A stretch of DNA of 33,852 bases from Defluviimonas salinarum (GTDB lineage Bacteria; Pseudomonadota; Alphaproteobacteria; Rhodobacterales; Rhodobacteraceae). The position numbers and the translations under genes are program-made. The stretch is from positions 1-33,852 of the forward strand of contig NZ_JAPDOG010000035.1 of assembly GCF_026013545.1 (NCBI RefSeq), written 5' to 3'. Under the pieces are notes generated by a model. It saw only the letters and a program-made list of their open reading frames with translations, searched no databases and had not been told where the DNA came from. Positions 1-8,345 of this stretch are shown piece by piece; position 1 is the stretch's first letter; each line of letters begins with the position of its first letter.

Positions 1-39
1 CTCCATCTGCTCGTCCGTCAGCCAGAAAAGATTGCTCAT
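1..39 (-). CDS. IS5-family transposase, N-terminal 13 residues (runs off the window)
   Basis: On the minus strand an ATG at 39-37 opens a frame reading MSNLFWLTDEQME to the window edge. This is the usual opening of the IS5-family (IS427-like) transposases common in Rhodobacterales, whose middle and C-terminal parts occur elsewhere in this window (10089-10362, 17340-17478, 33414-33738). Only 13 codons are visible, so intactness cannot be judged. The element lies just upstream of the ABC transporter operon and reads away from it. Confidence 0.7.
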   Translation of the reverse strand, partial: MSNLFWLTDEQME

Positions 40-116
40 CATCAACCCCGTCAGTCTGGAGCCTTGAATCACCCGGCGGCGGCAGCTTCAAGCAGATCAA
101 TGGGTCCTGACCCTAG
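1..116 (-). mobile_element. IS5-family insertion sequence, outer end (partial)
   Basis: The transposase start (39-1, minus strand) is followed outward by about 75 bases of non-coding DNA ending near 113-116. Read from outside, the end starts CTAGGGTCAGGACCCATTG, which closely matches the IS end at 33390 (CTAGGGTCAGGACTC) and loosely the one at 17317 (CTAGGCTCCAGACTC). CTAG at 113-116 is probably the target or its duplication. The rest of the element lies left of the window. The assignment rests on the coding start plus the shared end sequence. Confidence 0.7.
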
Positions 117-286
117 TCACGGGGGGCTTTGTCACAACAAAAATACTCGCGGTCTATGACCTCGTTTTTTTTGTTCGCGCACCCCGCCCGATCATGGAAT
201 GAGATCTACTCGCGCTCGGCATGTTGCCATCGGTCCTGTGACCGCATTCCGGCACTGTCGGCGCTTATGACTTCGAGGCAAGCGCC

Positions 287-1267
287 ATGCATCCGGTTCT
301 GAGAACGATCGTCAAACGGCTGGGCCTTGGCCTCGTGACGCTGTTCCTCGTCTCGATCATCATCTTCTCGGCGGTCGACATGCTGCCAGGCGATTTCGGC
401 CAGGCCGTGCTTGGCCAGGCCGCGACCGAAGAGGCCGTCGCGGCATTCCGGCGCGAGCTCGGCCTCGATGAGCCGCTGGTCGTGCGCTATTTCGACTGGC
501 TCGGCGCCCTGGTGCAGGGCGATCTCGGAACTTCGTTCTCGGGGCGCGCGTCCTCGGGCATCGACCGGTCTCGACCCGTCGCGGACCTTGTGGCACCGCG
601 GCTCGCCAACACGCTGTTCCTGGCCGGGATGACCGCGCTGATCGCGGTGCCGCTGGCGCTGGCGCTCGGCATCACGTCGGCGCTATGGCGAAACTCCTGG
701 TACGACCGGACCGCGAGCGCGGCGACGCTGACGACGATCTCGTTCCCCGAGTTCTTCGTCGCCTATATCCTGATCCTCCTGCTCGGAACGCTCTGGCCGA
801 TCTTTCCTTCGCTCGCCAATGTCCGGCCCGAGATGAGCTTCGGCGAACGGATCGGCGTCTCGGTCCTGCCGGCGCTGACGCTCACGCTCGTGATCGTCGC
901 GCATATGATGCGGATGACGCGAGCCGCGATCCTGAACCTCATGGCCTCGCCCTATATCGAGATGGCGCGGCTGAAGGGCGAGAGCCCGCGCCGAGTGATC
1001 CTCTTGCACGCGCTGCCCAATGCCTGGGCGCCGATCGCCACGGTGATCGCGTTCAACCTCGCCTATCTCGTGGTCGGCGTCGTGGTGGTCGAGGTGGTCT
1101 TCGTCTACCCCGGCATCGGCCAGCTCACGGTCGATGCGGTGTCATCGCGCGACATCCCTGTAGTGCAGGCCTGCGCGCTGTTCTTCGCGGCCACCTACAT
1201 CCTGCTCAACCTGATCGCAGACGTGATCGGCATCGTCACCAATCCCCGGCTTCTGCATCCGAAATGA
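287..1267 (+). CDS. ABC transporter permease, DppB/OppB type
   Basis: Inner-membrane permease of a peptide/nickel/opine-family importer, 326 aa, usual length for DppB-type subunits. It opens with a hydrophobic segment (about residues 8-30), has the first periplasmic loop with the LPGDFG-like motif typical of DppB, further hydrophobic helices, and an EAA-type loop (YIEMARLKGESPRRV, about residues 223-237) that contacts the ATPase. The ATG is preceded by GAGG at eight-base spacing. Its stop overlaps the next ATG (ATGA), so it is first in a translationally coupled operon. No substrate-binding protein gene precedes it; an IS end lies 170 bases upstream. Substrate cannot be read from the sequence. 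Confidence 0.92.
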   Translation: MHPVLRTIVKRLGLGLVTLFLVSIIIFSAVDMLPGDFGQAVLGQAATEEAVAAFRRELGLDEPLVVRYFDWLGALVQGDLGTSFSGRASSGIDRSRPVADLVAPRLANTLFLAGMTALIAVPLALALGITSALWRNSWYDRTASAATLTTISFPEFFVAYILILLLGTLWPIFPSLANVRPEMSFGERIGVSVLPALTLTLVIVAHMMRMTRAAILNLMASPYIEMARLKGESPRRVILLHALPNAWAPIATVIAFNLAYLVVGVVVVEVVFVYPGIGQLTVDAVSSRDIPVVQACALFFAATYILLNLIADVIGIVTNPRLLHPK

Positions 1268-2175
1268 CCCAGAGCCAGCCAATCACCGCCGCCGCCTCTG
1301 GCCCTCGCAGCCGTCGCAGCCGGGCCGAGCGTCTCGGCCGGGCACTGAAGAAGGCGCCCGCATCGGCCCATCTCGGGCTCGTGATCATCGTCGCCTACCT
1401 GACCGTCGCCATCCTGGCCCCGGTGATCGCGCCGCATGGCGAGGCGCAGGTCTTCGCCCAGCCCTTCGCGCCGTGGAGCGCCGAGCACTGGCTCGGCACC
1501 GACCAGATCGGCCGGGACATCCTGTCCCGCCTGATCTACGGCGCGCGCAACACGATCGGCATCGCGCTCGCCACGACCTTCCTTGCCTTCCTGATCGGCG
1601 GCGGGCTCGGCCTCGCCGCCGCGATCGGACGGGGCTGGCTCGACCAGCTTCTCAGCCGTGCGGTCGATGTACTGATGGCTATCCCCAGCCTGATCTTCGC
1701 GCTGATGCTCCTGTCGATCTTCGGCGCCTCGTCGCTCAACCTGATCCTGATCATCGCGGTGATCGACAGCACGCGGGTGTTCCGGCTCACCCGCTCGGTC
1801 GCGGTCTCGGTGGCGGTGATGGATTACGTCGAGGCGGCGCGGCTTCGCGGCGAAGGGCTCGGCTGGGTCATGCGCCGCGAGATCCTGCCGAACATCCTGC
1901 CGCCCGTGGTGGCCGAATTCGGGCTCCGGTTCTGCTTCGTCTTCCTCACGATCGCGTCGCTGTCGTTCCTCGGCGTCGGCATCCAGCCGCCGAGCGCCGA
2001 CTGGGGGTCGATGGTGCGCGAGACCGCCCAGTTGATCCAGTTCGCGCAATACGACCTCAAGGCGGCGCTGACCCCGCTGATCCCGGCCGCGGCGATCGCG
2101 CTCATCACCGTGGGCGTAAACTATGTCGTCGACTGGTTCCTTCACACCGCAAGCGGGCTGCGTGACGATGTCTGA
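1264..2175 (+). CDS. ABC transporter permease, DppC/OppC type
   Basis: Second inner-membrane permease, 303 aa. The start at 1264 is chosen because ATGA overlaps the upstream stop; the open frame continues further upstream only as an out-of-frame shadow of the first permease. It has the arginine-rich cytoplasmic N-terminus, a first helix (about residues 37-55), the DppC-typical HWLGTDQIGRDILSRLIYGAR block (about residues 76-97) and an EAA loop (YVEAARLRGEGLGWV, about 188-202). It would pair with the DppB-type subunit to form the channel. The gene end overlaps the ATPase start by eight bases. Confidence 0.92.
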   Translation: MTQSQPITAAASGPRSRRSRAERLGRALKKAPASAHLGLVIIVAYLTVAILAPVIAPHGEAQVFAQPFAPWSAEHWLGTDQIGRDILSRLIYGARNTIGIALATTFLAFLIGGGLGLAAAIGRGWLDQLLSRAVDVLMAIPSLIFALMLLSIFGASSLNLILIIAVIDSTRVFRLTRSVAVSVAVMDYVEAARLRGEGLGWVMRREILPNILPPVVAEFGLRFCFVFLTIASLSFLGVGIQPPSADWGSMVRETAQLIQFAQYDLKAALTPLIPAAAIALITVGVNYVVDWFLHTASGLRDDV

Positions 2176-3775
2176 CACCGATATCCTCCTGAAGATCCGC
2201 AGCCTCGAAGTCGAGGGCCATTCCGAGAGCGGCTGGTCGCCGATCATCCGAGGCGTGGACCTCACGCTCCGGCGCGGGGAGGTGCTGGGACTGATCGGGG
2301 AATCCGGCGCGGGCAAGTCGACGCTCGGGCTCGCGGCGATGGGCTTTGCCCGCCCCGGCTGCCGGATCACCGCGGGCTCGGTCGAGTTCGACGGCATCGA
2401 CCTCGTGCGCGCGAGCGAGCCCGAGAAGCGCCGGCTCTGGGGCACGCGTCTGACCTATGTCGCGCAATCCGCGGCAGCCTCCTTCAACCCGGCCCAGCGG
2501 CTGATCGACCAGACCATCGCCGCCAGCGTGCGCGAGGGGCTCAGGACCGGCGCGGATGCCGCCGCGGATGCCAGGGCGCTCTACGGCTCGCTGATGCTGC
2601 CCGAGCCCGCAACGATCGGCCGGCGATATCCGCACCAGGTTTCGGGCGGGCAGCTCCAGCGGGTGATGACGGCGATGGCGATCTCGCCCCGGCCGAACCT
2701 CGTCGTCTTCGACGAGCCGACCACCGCGCTTGACGTGACCACCCAGGTCGAGGTGCTTCTGGCGATGCGCAAGGCGGTGCGCGAGCATGGCGCGGCGGCG
2801 ATCTACATCACCCACGACCTCGCGGTCGTGGCGCAGATGGCCGACCGGATCAAGGTGCTGCGCCACGGCGCCGAGGTCGAGGAGGCCCCGACCCGCGAGA
2901 TGCTGGCGGCGCCGAAGGAGGACTATACGCGGTCGCTGTGGTCGGTGCGGCTCCTGAACAAGCCGGCGCGCGCGAGTGAGGACGCGGTGCTGACGGTCGA
3001 GGGGGTCGACGCCGCTTACGGGACCGCGACGGTGCTCGACGATGTTTCGATCCGGCTGCCGCGCGGACGCACCGTGGCGATCGTCGGCGAATCCGGTTCG
3101 GGCAAGTCGACCACGGCGCGGGTCGTCACCGGACTCCTGCCACCCCGGACGGGCGTCGTGCGCTTCAACGGCGCGGTGCTGCCCCCGGCCCTCGCGGCGC
3201 GTTCGAAGGACCAGTTGCGACGGATACAGATGATCTACCAGATGGCCGACACCGCGATGAATCCGCGCCAGACGGTAGAGGAAATCATCGGCCGTCCGCT
3301 CACCTTCTATCATGGACTCAGGGGGGCAGCGCTGGAGCGCCGGGTGGTCGATCTCCTCGACCAGATCGAGCTGCCGGCCCACTTCATCGACCGGCTTCCC
3401 TCAGAGCTTTCGGGCGGCCAGAAGCAGCGCATCTGCATCGCCCGCGCTCTCGCCGCCGAGCCCGATGTGATCATCTGCGACGAGGTTACCTCGGCGCTCG
3501 ACCAGATCGTTCAGGAGAATATCCTCAAGCTCCTGATGCGGCTTCAGGAGGACCAGGGTCTGTCCTATCTCTTCATCACCCATGACATCGCCACCGTCGA
3601 GGCAATCGCCGACGAGATCGTGGTGATGCACAAGGGCCATGTCGTCGAACAGGGCGGCAAGGATCAGGTCCTCGCCCCGCCCCATCCCGACTACACAAGG
3701 TTGCTCCTGTCCTCCGTCCCCGAGATGGATCCCGACTGGCTTACCCGCATTTCCGAGGCCCGCGGTCTTGGCTGA
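2168..3775 (+). CDS. Fused double ABC ATPase (DppD-DppF type)
   Basis: 535 aa with two complete nucleotide-binding domains in tandem, as in glutathione/oligopeptide importers where the DppD- and DppF-like subunits are fused. Domain 1: Walker A GESGAGKST (residues 44-52), signature VSGGQLQRV, Walker B LVVFDEPTTALD. Domain 2: Walker A GESGSGKST (307-315), signature LSGGQKQRI, Walker B VIICDEVTSALD. Both domains keep the H-loop histidine (ITHD). It energises transport through the two upstream permeases on the cytoplasmic face. The start at 2168 overlaps the preceding stop, indicating coupling. All key motifs are present, so it should be active. Confidence 0.93.
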   Translation: MSDTDILLKIRSLEVEGHSESGWSPIIRGVDLTLRRGEVLGLIGESGAGKSTLGLAAMGFARPGCRITAGSVEFDGIDLVRASEPEKRRLWGTRLTYVAQSAAASFNPAQRLIDQTIAASVREGLRTGADAAADARALYGSLMLPEPATIGRRYPHQVSGGQLQRVMTAMAISPRPNLVVFDEPTTALDVTTQVEVLLAMRKAVREHGAAAIYITHDLAVVAQMADRIKVLRHGAEVEEAPTREMLAAPKEDYTRSLWSVRLLNKPARASEDAVLTVEGVDAAYGTATVLDDVSIRLPRGRTVAIVGESGSGKSTTARVVTGLLPPRTGVVRFNGAVLPPALAARSKDQLRRIQMIYQMADTAMNPRQTVEEIIGRPLTFYHGLRGAALERRVVDLLDQIELPAHFIDRLPSELSGGQKQRICIARALAAEPDVIICDEVTSALDQIVQENILKLLMRLQEDQGLSYLFITHDIATVEAIADEIVVMHKGHVVEQGGKDQVLAPPHPDYTRLLLSSVPEMDPDWLTRISEARGLG

Positions 3776-3833
3776 CACGCGAAACCCCGTTCAAATCGGC
3801 CGGCGCCCCGGCCAGCACGAAAGGCAGACACAC

Positions 3834-6278
3834 ATGCGCACCCATGCCCAGGCCGTCGTCATCGGAGGTGGCCTCGTCGGCTGCTCGATCCTCTACCATC
3901 TCGCCAGGAAGGGCTGGGCCGACGTGGTCCTTCTCGAACGCTCGGAGCTGACCTCGGGCTCGACCTGGCACGCGGCGGCGAACATCCACGGGCTGCATGA
4001 CGTCACCAACATCTCGCGGCTCCAGCACTACACGATGAAGCTCTACAAGGAGCTCGAGGCCGAGACCGGACAGGGCTGCGGCATCTTCCAGCCGGGCTCG
4101 CTCTACCTCGCCCAGACCGAAGCGCGCGAGCATCAGCTGCGCATCCAGGCGGCGAAGGCGAAGCGCTACGGCATGAACTTCCACGAGGTGAGCCGCGACG
4201 AAGCCGAGCGGCTGCATCCGCTCGTCGATTTCGACGGCATCCGCTGCATCATGTACGAGCCCGACGGGGGCAACGTGGATCCCTCGGGCGTGACCCATGC
4301 CTATGCGACCGGCGCGCGGCAGATGGGCGCCGAGATCCACCGCTTCACTCCCGTCACCGGCACCGAAGCCCAACCCGACGGAACCTGGATCGTCCGTACC
4401 GGGAAGGGCGACATCGCGACGCCCTGGGTCATCAACGCCGCCGGTCTCTGGGCGCGCGAGGTCGGACGGATGGCCGGGCTGGAGCTGCCGCTCATCCCGA
4501 CCGAGCACCAGTATTTCGTCACCGAGACGATCGCGGAGATCGCCGAGCTCGGCCGCCGCCTGCCCTCGGTCGCCGACCGCGACGGCGAATACTACCTGCG
4601 CCAGGAAGGCCTCGGCCTGCTCGTCGGCGCCTATGAGAAGAGAATGAAGTTCTGGGCCGAGGACGGCACGCCGCAGGGCTTCGGGCACGAGCTCTTCGCC
4701 GATGACCTCGAGCGGATCGAGCCGAACATGCTGCGCGCGATCGAGCGGGTTCCCGCCGTCGGCACGGCGGGCATCAAGCGCGTGATCAACGGCCCGATGA
4801 TCTGGTCGCCGGATTCCTCGGCGCTCTTCGGTCCGGTGCCGGAGCTGACCGGCTATTTCTGCTGCAACGGCATCATCCCCGGCTTCTCGCAATCAGGCGG
4901 CCTCGGCAAGCTCGCCGCCGAGTGGATCGTCGAGGGCGAGCCGACGCTCGACATGTTCGGCTGGGACCTCGCCCGCTTCGGCCACTGGGCGGACAGGGCC
5001 TTCACCAGGGCGCGCGTCGAGGACCAGTACGCGAACCGCTTCAAGATCCATTTCCCGAACGAGGAGCGCGCGGCGGGCCGACCGGTCCGCACCCGCCCGG
5101 CCTATGGGATGCAAAAGGAGATGGGCGCGATCTTCGGGCTGAACTTCGGTTGGGAACATCCCCTGTGGTTCGCGGCCCAGGGCGAGCCGGATCACGAGAC
5201 CTACGGCTTCACCCGCCAGAACTGGTGGGCGCCCGTGGGCCGCGAGGCGAGGATGCTGCGCGAGAGGGCGGGGATCATCGATATCTCGAACTTCGCCAAA
5301 TACGAGGTCAAGGGCGCGGGCGCCGAGGACTGGCTGAACGCGCTCTTCGCCAACCGGATGCCGGTGAAGGTGGGCCGGTCCTGCCTCACGCCCCTGATCG
5401 GCAAGCGCGGCGGGATCGCGGGCGACTTCACCGTGACCCGGCTCGGGGCGGAGGAGTTCCTCGTCGTCGGCTCGGGTATGGCCGAGCGCTTCCACCAGCG
5501 CTTCTTCAGGGCCGTGCCCTTGCCCGAGGGCACGACCTTCGCATCCCGCACCGAGGCGATGTGCGGCTTCAATCTCGCCGGGCCGAGGGCGCGCGACATC
5601 CTCGCGCGGCTCACCGACGCGGATCTGTCGAACGAGGCCTTCCCGTTCATGGCGTCGGCGCGGATCACCGTCGCGGGCGTCGAGGTCATCGCGCTCCGCG
5701 TGAGCTTCACCGGCGATCTCGGCTGGGAACTGCACTGCGCGGAAGCCGACCAGGTCGCGCTCTACACCGTCCTTCTGGATGCGGGCCGCGACTTCGGCGC
5801 CGGCCCGGTCGGCAGCCGCGCGCTGATGAGCTTGCGCGTCGAGAAAGGCTACGGCTCCTGGGGCCGCGACTACAGCCCGGAATACTGGCCGCAGGAAAGC
5901 GGGCTCGACCGGCTGATCAAGGCCGACAAGGACTTCCTCAACAAATCCGCCTGGCAGAAGATCGCCGCCAATCCGCCACGCGAAGAGATGGTCATGCTCG
6001 AGATCGACGCCAGCCTCGCCGACGCCTCTGGAGGCGAGCCGGTCTTCCTCGCCGACGGCGCGCCCGCGGGCCAGGTCTCGTCGGGTGCCTACGGCTATTC
6101 GGTCGAGAAGTCGCTCGCCATCGCCTATCTCAAGGCCGGCATGGCCAAGCCCGGCGACACCGTCCATGTCGCCATCCTCGGCCAGAACCACATCGCGCGC
6201 ATCCTCGCCCGCCCCCCCTTCGACCCAATTGGCGACCGCCTGCGCGGCGCCATCCCCGCCCTGGAGAGCGCCCAATGA
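3834..6278 (+). CDS. Dimethylglycine/sarcosine dehydrogenase-like flavoprotein with GcvT domain
   Basis: 814 aa, the length of the DMGDH/SARDH family. The N-terminal FAD domain starts with a Rossmann motif (VVIGGGLVGCSILYHLA, residues 8-24). The GSTWHAA motif carries His46, equivalent to the histidine that binds FAD covalently in this family. The C-terminal half (roughly 430-810) is a GcvT/aminomethyltransferase-like folate domain. Such enzymes oxidatively N-demethylate methylated amino acids and pass the one-carbon unit to tetrahydrofolate. The ATG at 3834 follows a purine-rich AAAGGCAG. It overlaps the aminotransferase start (ATGA). The exact substrate (dimethylglycine, sarcosine or another N-methyl compound) cannot be fixed from sequence; the opine/peptide-type transporter suggests something bulkier than glycine betaine. 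Confidence 0.85.
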   Translation: MRTHAQAVVIGGGLVGCSILYHLARKGWADVVLLERSELTSGSTWHAAANIHGLHDVTNISRLQHYTMKLYKELEAETGQGCGIFQPGSLYLAQTEAREHQLRIQAAKAKRYGMNFHEVSRDEAERLHPLVDFDGIRCIMYEPDGGNVDPSGVTHAYATGARQMGAEIHRFTPVTGTEAQPDGTWIVRTGKGDIATPWVINAAGLWAREVGRMAGLELPLIPTEHQYFVTETIAEIAELGRRLPSVADRDGEYYLRQEGLGLLVGAYEKRMKFWAEDGTPQGFGHELFADDLERIEPNMLRAIERVPAVGTAGIKRVINGPMIWSPDSSALFGPVPELTGYFCCNGIIPGFSQSGGLGKLAAEWIVEGEPTLDMFGWDLARFGHWADRAFTRARVEDQYANRFKIHFPNEERAAGRPVRTRPAYGMQKEMGAIFGLNFGWEHPLWFAAQGEPDHETYGFTRQNWWAPVGREARMLRERAGIIDISNFAKYEVKGAGAEDWLNALFANRMPVKVGRSCLTPLIGKRGGIAGDFTVTRLGAEEFLVVGSGMAERFHQRFFRAVPLPEGTTFASRTEAMCGFNLAGPRARDILARLTDADLSNEAFPFMASARITVAGVEVIALRVSFTGDLGWELHCAEADQVALYTVLLDAGRDFGAGPVGSRALMSLRVEKGYGSWGRDYSPEYWPQESGLDRLIKADKDFLNKSAWQKIAANPPREEMVMLEIDASLADASGGEPVFLADGAPAGQVSSGAYGYSVEKSLAIAYLKAGMAKPGDTVHVAILGQNHIARILARPPFDPIGDRLRGAIPALESAQ

Positions 6279-7573
6279 TCACCGACAAACCCGGACTGCT
6301 CGACGAAGTCCGCAGCCGCTTCGCCCATGTCGATGCCTGCCCGTTCGAGGGCCCGCGCGTCTTCTTCGAAAACGCCGGCGGGGCGCTGAGGCTCAAATCG
6401 GTGATCGAGACCTCGGCCGCCTATGCCGGTTACCCGGACAACCAGGGCCGCGACAACCCGGCCTCGAAGGCGCTGATGGCGGCGATCGACAAGGGGCGCG
6501 CCGACATGCGGCTGTTCCTGAACGCGTCGGGCGGGCAGATCTTCGTCGGCGAGAGCGGCACAGAGGTGCTGTTCCGACTGGTCCGCACCGCAGCGCTCGG
6601 CGCGGCCGAAGGCGGGGTGATGCTCGGCTCGACACTCGAGCATCCCGCCTCGCGCAGCGCGATGGCACGCTGGGCCGACGTGACGGGGTGGCCGCACCTT
6701 CTCGCCGTCCACGACGACGCCACGGGCACGGTGAGCCTGGAGGAATATCAGCGCCACATCACGACCGATGTCCGGGTCGCAACGATCGTCCAGACCTCTC
6801 CGGTGACCGGCATGTCGGTCGATGTGCCGGCGATCGCCGCGGCGATCCGCGAAAAGGCGCCCGAGGCGTTCATCATCGTCGACGGCATCCAGCACGCGAG
6901 CCATGGCCATATCGACTGCGCCGCCTACGGCGTCGACGGCTACGCGGTGTCGCCCTACAAGGTCTTCGCGCGCCACGGCTACGGCTTCGGCTGGGCCTCG
7001 GACCGGCTGACCGCCTGCAAGAAGGAGCAGGTCGTGGGCGGGCCGGCCCATGTCTGGGAACTCGGCACCCGCGACGCGGGGGCTTACGCGACCTTCTCCG
7101 ACGTGGTCGACTATCTCGACTGGCTCGGCAGCCACTTCACCGACGCCACGGACCGTCGCGCGCGGGTCGAGGCGGCGGCGGCGGCGATCCATGACCACGA
7201 AGCCCGCCTCATGGGCGCGATGTTGCACGGCACCGGGAACCTGCGCGGCCTCGCCGAGATGCCCGGCGTGACGCTGATCGGCGGCGCGTCCACCGAGGCG
7301 CGCGAGGGTGTCGTGTCGCTCGTGCTCGATGGGGTCGAGTCGGGTGCGCTGGTGAACTTCCTGAGCGCCGAGGGGATCCGCGTCCATATTCGCAACGACG
7401 ACCACTACTGCGGCAATATCCTGAAGCCGCTCGGGCTCAGGTCCTGCATCCGCGTCTCGGTCTGCCATTACAACAGCCTCGAGGAGGTCGCGCGCTTCCT
7501 CTCCGCGATAGAGGCCGCGACAGAAAACCGCGGCGCGGGAGCTTCCCAAATCGGACCACTCAGGTGGGGCTGA
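6275..7573 (+). CDS. Class V aminotransferase (PLP, cysteine-desulfurase-like fold)
   Basis: 432 aa. It shows the class V pattern: VDGIQHASH with Asp203 (PLP ring nitrogen) followed by SPYKVF with Lys229 (Schiff-base lysine), plus an N-terminal FFENAGGA stretch like that of selenocysteine-lyase/NifS-type enzymes. It may transaminate, desulfurate or deaminate the primary amine left by the upstream demethylating flavoprotein; this is inference from operon position. The ATG overlaps the flavoprotein stop. The last residues look unconserved and run into the gene-poor region, so the extreme C-terminus may have been altered. No transcription terminator was recognised after it. Confidence 0.82.
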   Translation: MITDKPGLLDEVRSRFAHVDACPFEGPRVFFENAGGALRLKSVIETSAAYAGYPDNQGRDNPASKALMAAIDKGRADMRLFLNASGGQIFVGESGTEVLFRLVRTAALGAAEGGVMLGSTLEHPASRSAMARWADVTGWPHLLAVHDDATGTVSLEEYQRHITTDVRVATIVQTSPVTGMSVDVPAIAAAIREKAPEAFIIVDGIQHASHGHIDCAAYGVDGYAVSPYKVFARHGYGFGWASDRLTACKKEQVVGGPAHVWELGTRDAGAYATFSDVVDYLDWLGSHFTDATDRRARVEAAAAAIHDHEARLMGAMLHGTGNLRGLAEMPGVTLIGGASTEAREGVVSLVLDGVESGALVNFLSAEGIRVHIRNDDHYCGNILKPLGLRSCIRVSVCHYNSLEEVARFLSAIEAATENRGAGASQIGPLRWG

Positions 7574-8050
7574 TCAGCCAAATACCAAAGAGCGCCACTC
7601 GCTCCGGTGCACCTGCTGAGCGGGCAGCTTTGATTGAGCCGCACTTACCGGCCTTGCGCAGCATTTCTGCCACACACCTGAAGTCATCCCGTTTGCTTCC
7701 ACGTTGCTTCCACAGCCGTGGCGTGAACGCGGAGAGCGCCCCTTGGGGCGCCTGCAAATGGTTGTATTTGTGTTATTTTTTTGGTTGCGGGGGCACGCAA
7801 CCGCCGTTACTTGCCTGCACCGACGTGCCTTGTCTGAGGCCGGGGCTCTCATGCCTGCACCTATTGGGTGAACGACCCCACAGCGCCCTCGGATTCAGAC
7901 CGCCGGCCTCGCAAAGCATCATCCCGATAGCGCCGAGGCCGATCATGCATTGCCTTTTGCCTCGGACCACTCGGGGGGCAGGCCACTCGATCTTCGTCTG
8001 TCAGTTGCACCGAACATTACCGACCACGCCGACCGACATTCCGGTTGACG
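7574..8050. other. Gene-poor stretch between the catabolic operon and the Sel1 gene
   Basis: No reading frame in this stretch has the codon character of the flanking genes. A 188-codon plus-strand frame (7564-8130) is rich in unlikely composition and lacks a ribosome binding site or recognisable domain. The only clear structure is a short perfect inverted repeat at 7783-7802. The region is probably intergenic debris left by recombination. Confidence 0.45.
7783..7802. repeat. Short perfect inverted repeat (hairpin)
   Basis: GGTTGCG (7783-7789) and CGCAACC (7796-7802) form a seven-base-pair stem with a six-base loop GGGGCA. A run of seven T lies immediately 5' of it on the plus strand, so it does not have the polarity of a plus-strand terminator, and on the minus strand the stem is followed by A residues. 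The left arm plus loop also resembles the reverse complement of a tRNA 3' end, but no tRNA follows. Role unknown. Confidence 0.4.
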
Positions 8051-8340
8051 TCACGGTGCAGTTCGTCGGCCGGGGTCCAGCATCCGCAAGACTCGCCCCT
8101 GCCGAGGAGAAAGCTGCCGACATGGATTGACGGGCGCCGTCTCGGATGTGGTCATCGATGCGAGAATGCAGGATTGCATTGCCTCGCTTCCGGGGGGGTA
8201 ACCAATCGCCTCGTACTTGGCCGTGAAATGCGCGACCTTGGTGTCGATCGAGGCGGAGTTGTGCCAGGCCGGACCTTCGATGGCGCCTAGAGTGATCGTG
8301 CCGTCCACGTTCGTCGCGCAGGCCGAGAGTATCAGGAAAG
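8051..8340 (-). pseudogene. Possible small lipoprotein, startless remnant
   Basis: The minus-strand frame running down from 8340 reads FLILSAC, a lipobox-like end of a signal peptide, then TNVDGTITLGAIEG. Further on is a GYPPGSEAMQSCI stretch like the G..PGS..Y..C motif of many small proteobacterial lipoproteins. No ATG, GTG or TTG lies in frame before the lipobox; an upstream in-frame stop at 8343-8341 closes the frame. It follows the Sel1 gene by a few bases, so it may once have been co-transcribed. Either the start is lost or this is chance. The last 30 or so codons look non-coding. Low certainty. Confidence 0.3.
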
Positions 8341-8345
8341 TCCAC

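Noticed and set aside
1195-2445. Minus-strand 416-codon frame opposite the ABC genes
   Set aside because: Shadow of the permease and ATPase genes; no domain or ribosome binding site.
7782-7795. TGGTTGCGGGGGCA resembling the reverse complement of a tRNA 3' end, possible attachment site
   Set aside because: No T-arm or cloverleaf follows; the adjacent bases form a simple hairpin instead, and no second copy was seen in the window.
7564-8130. Plus-strand 188-codon frame after the aminotransferase
   Set aside because: No ribosome binding site, no domain, and composition unlike the neighbours.
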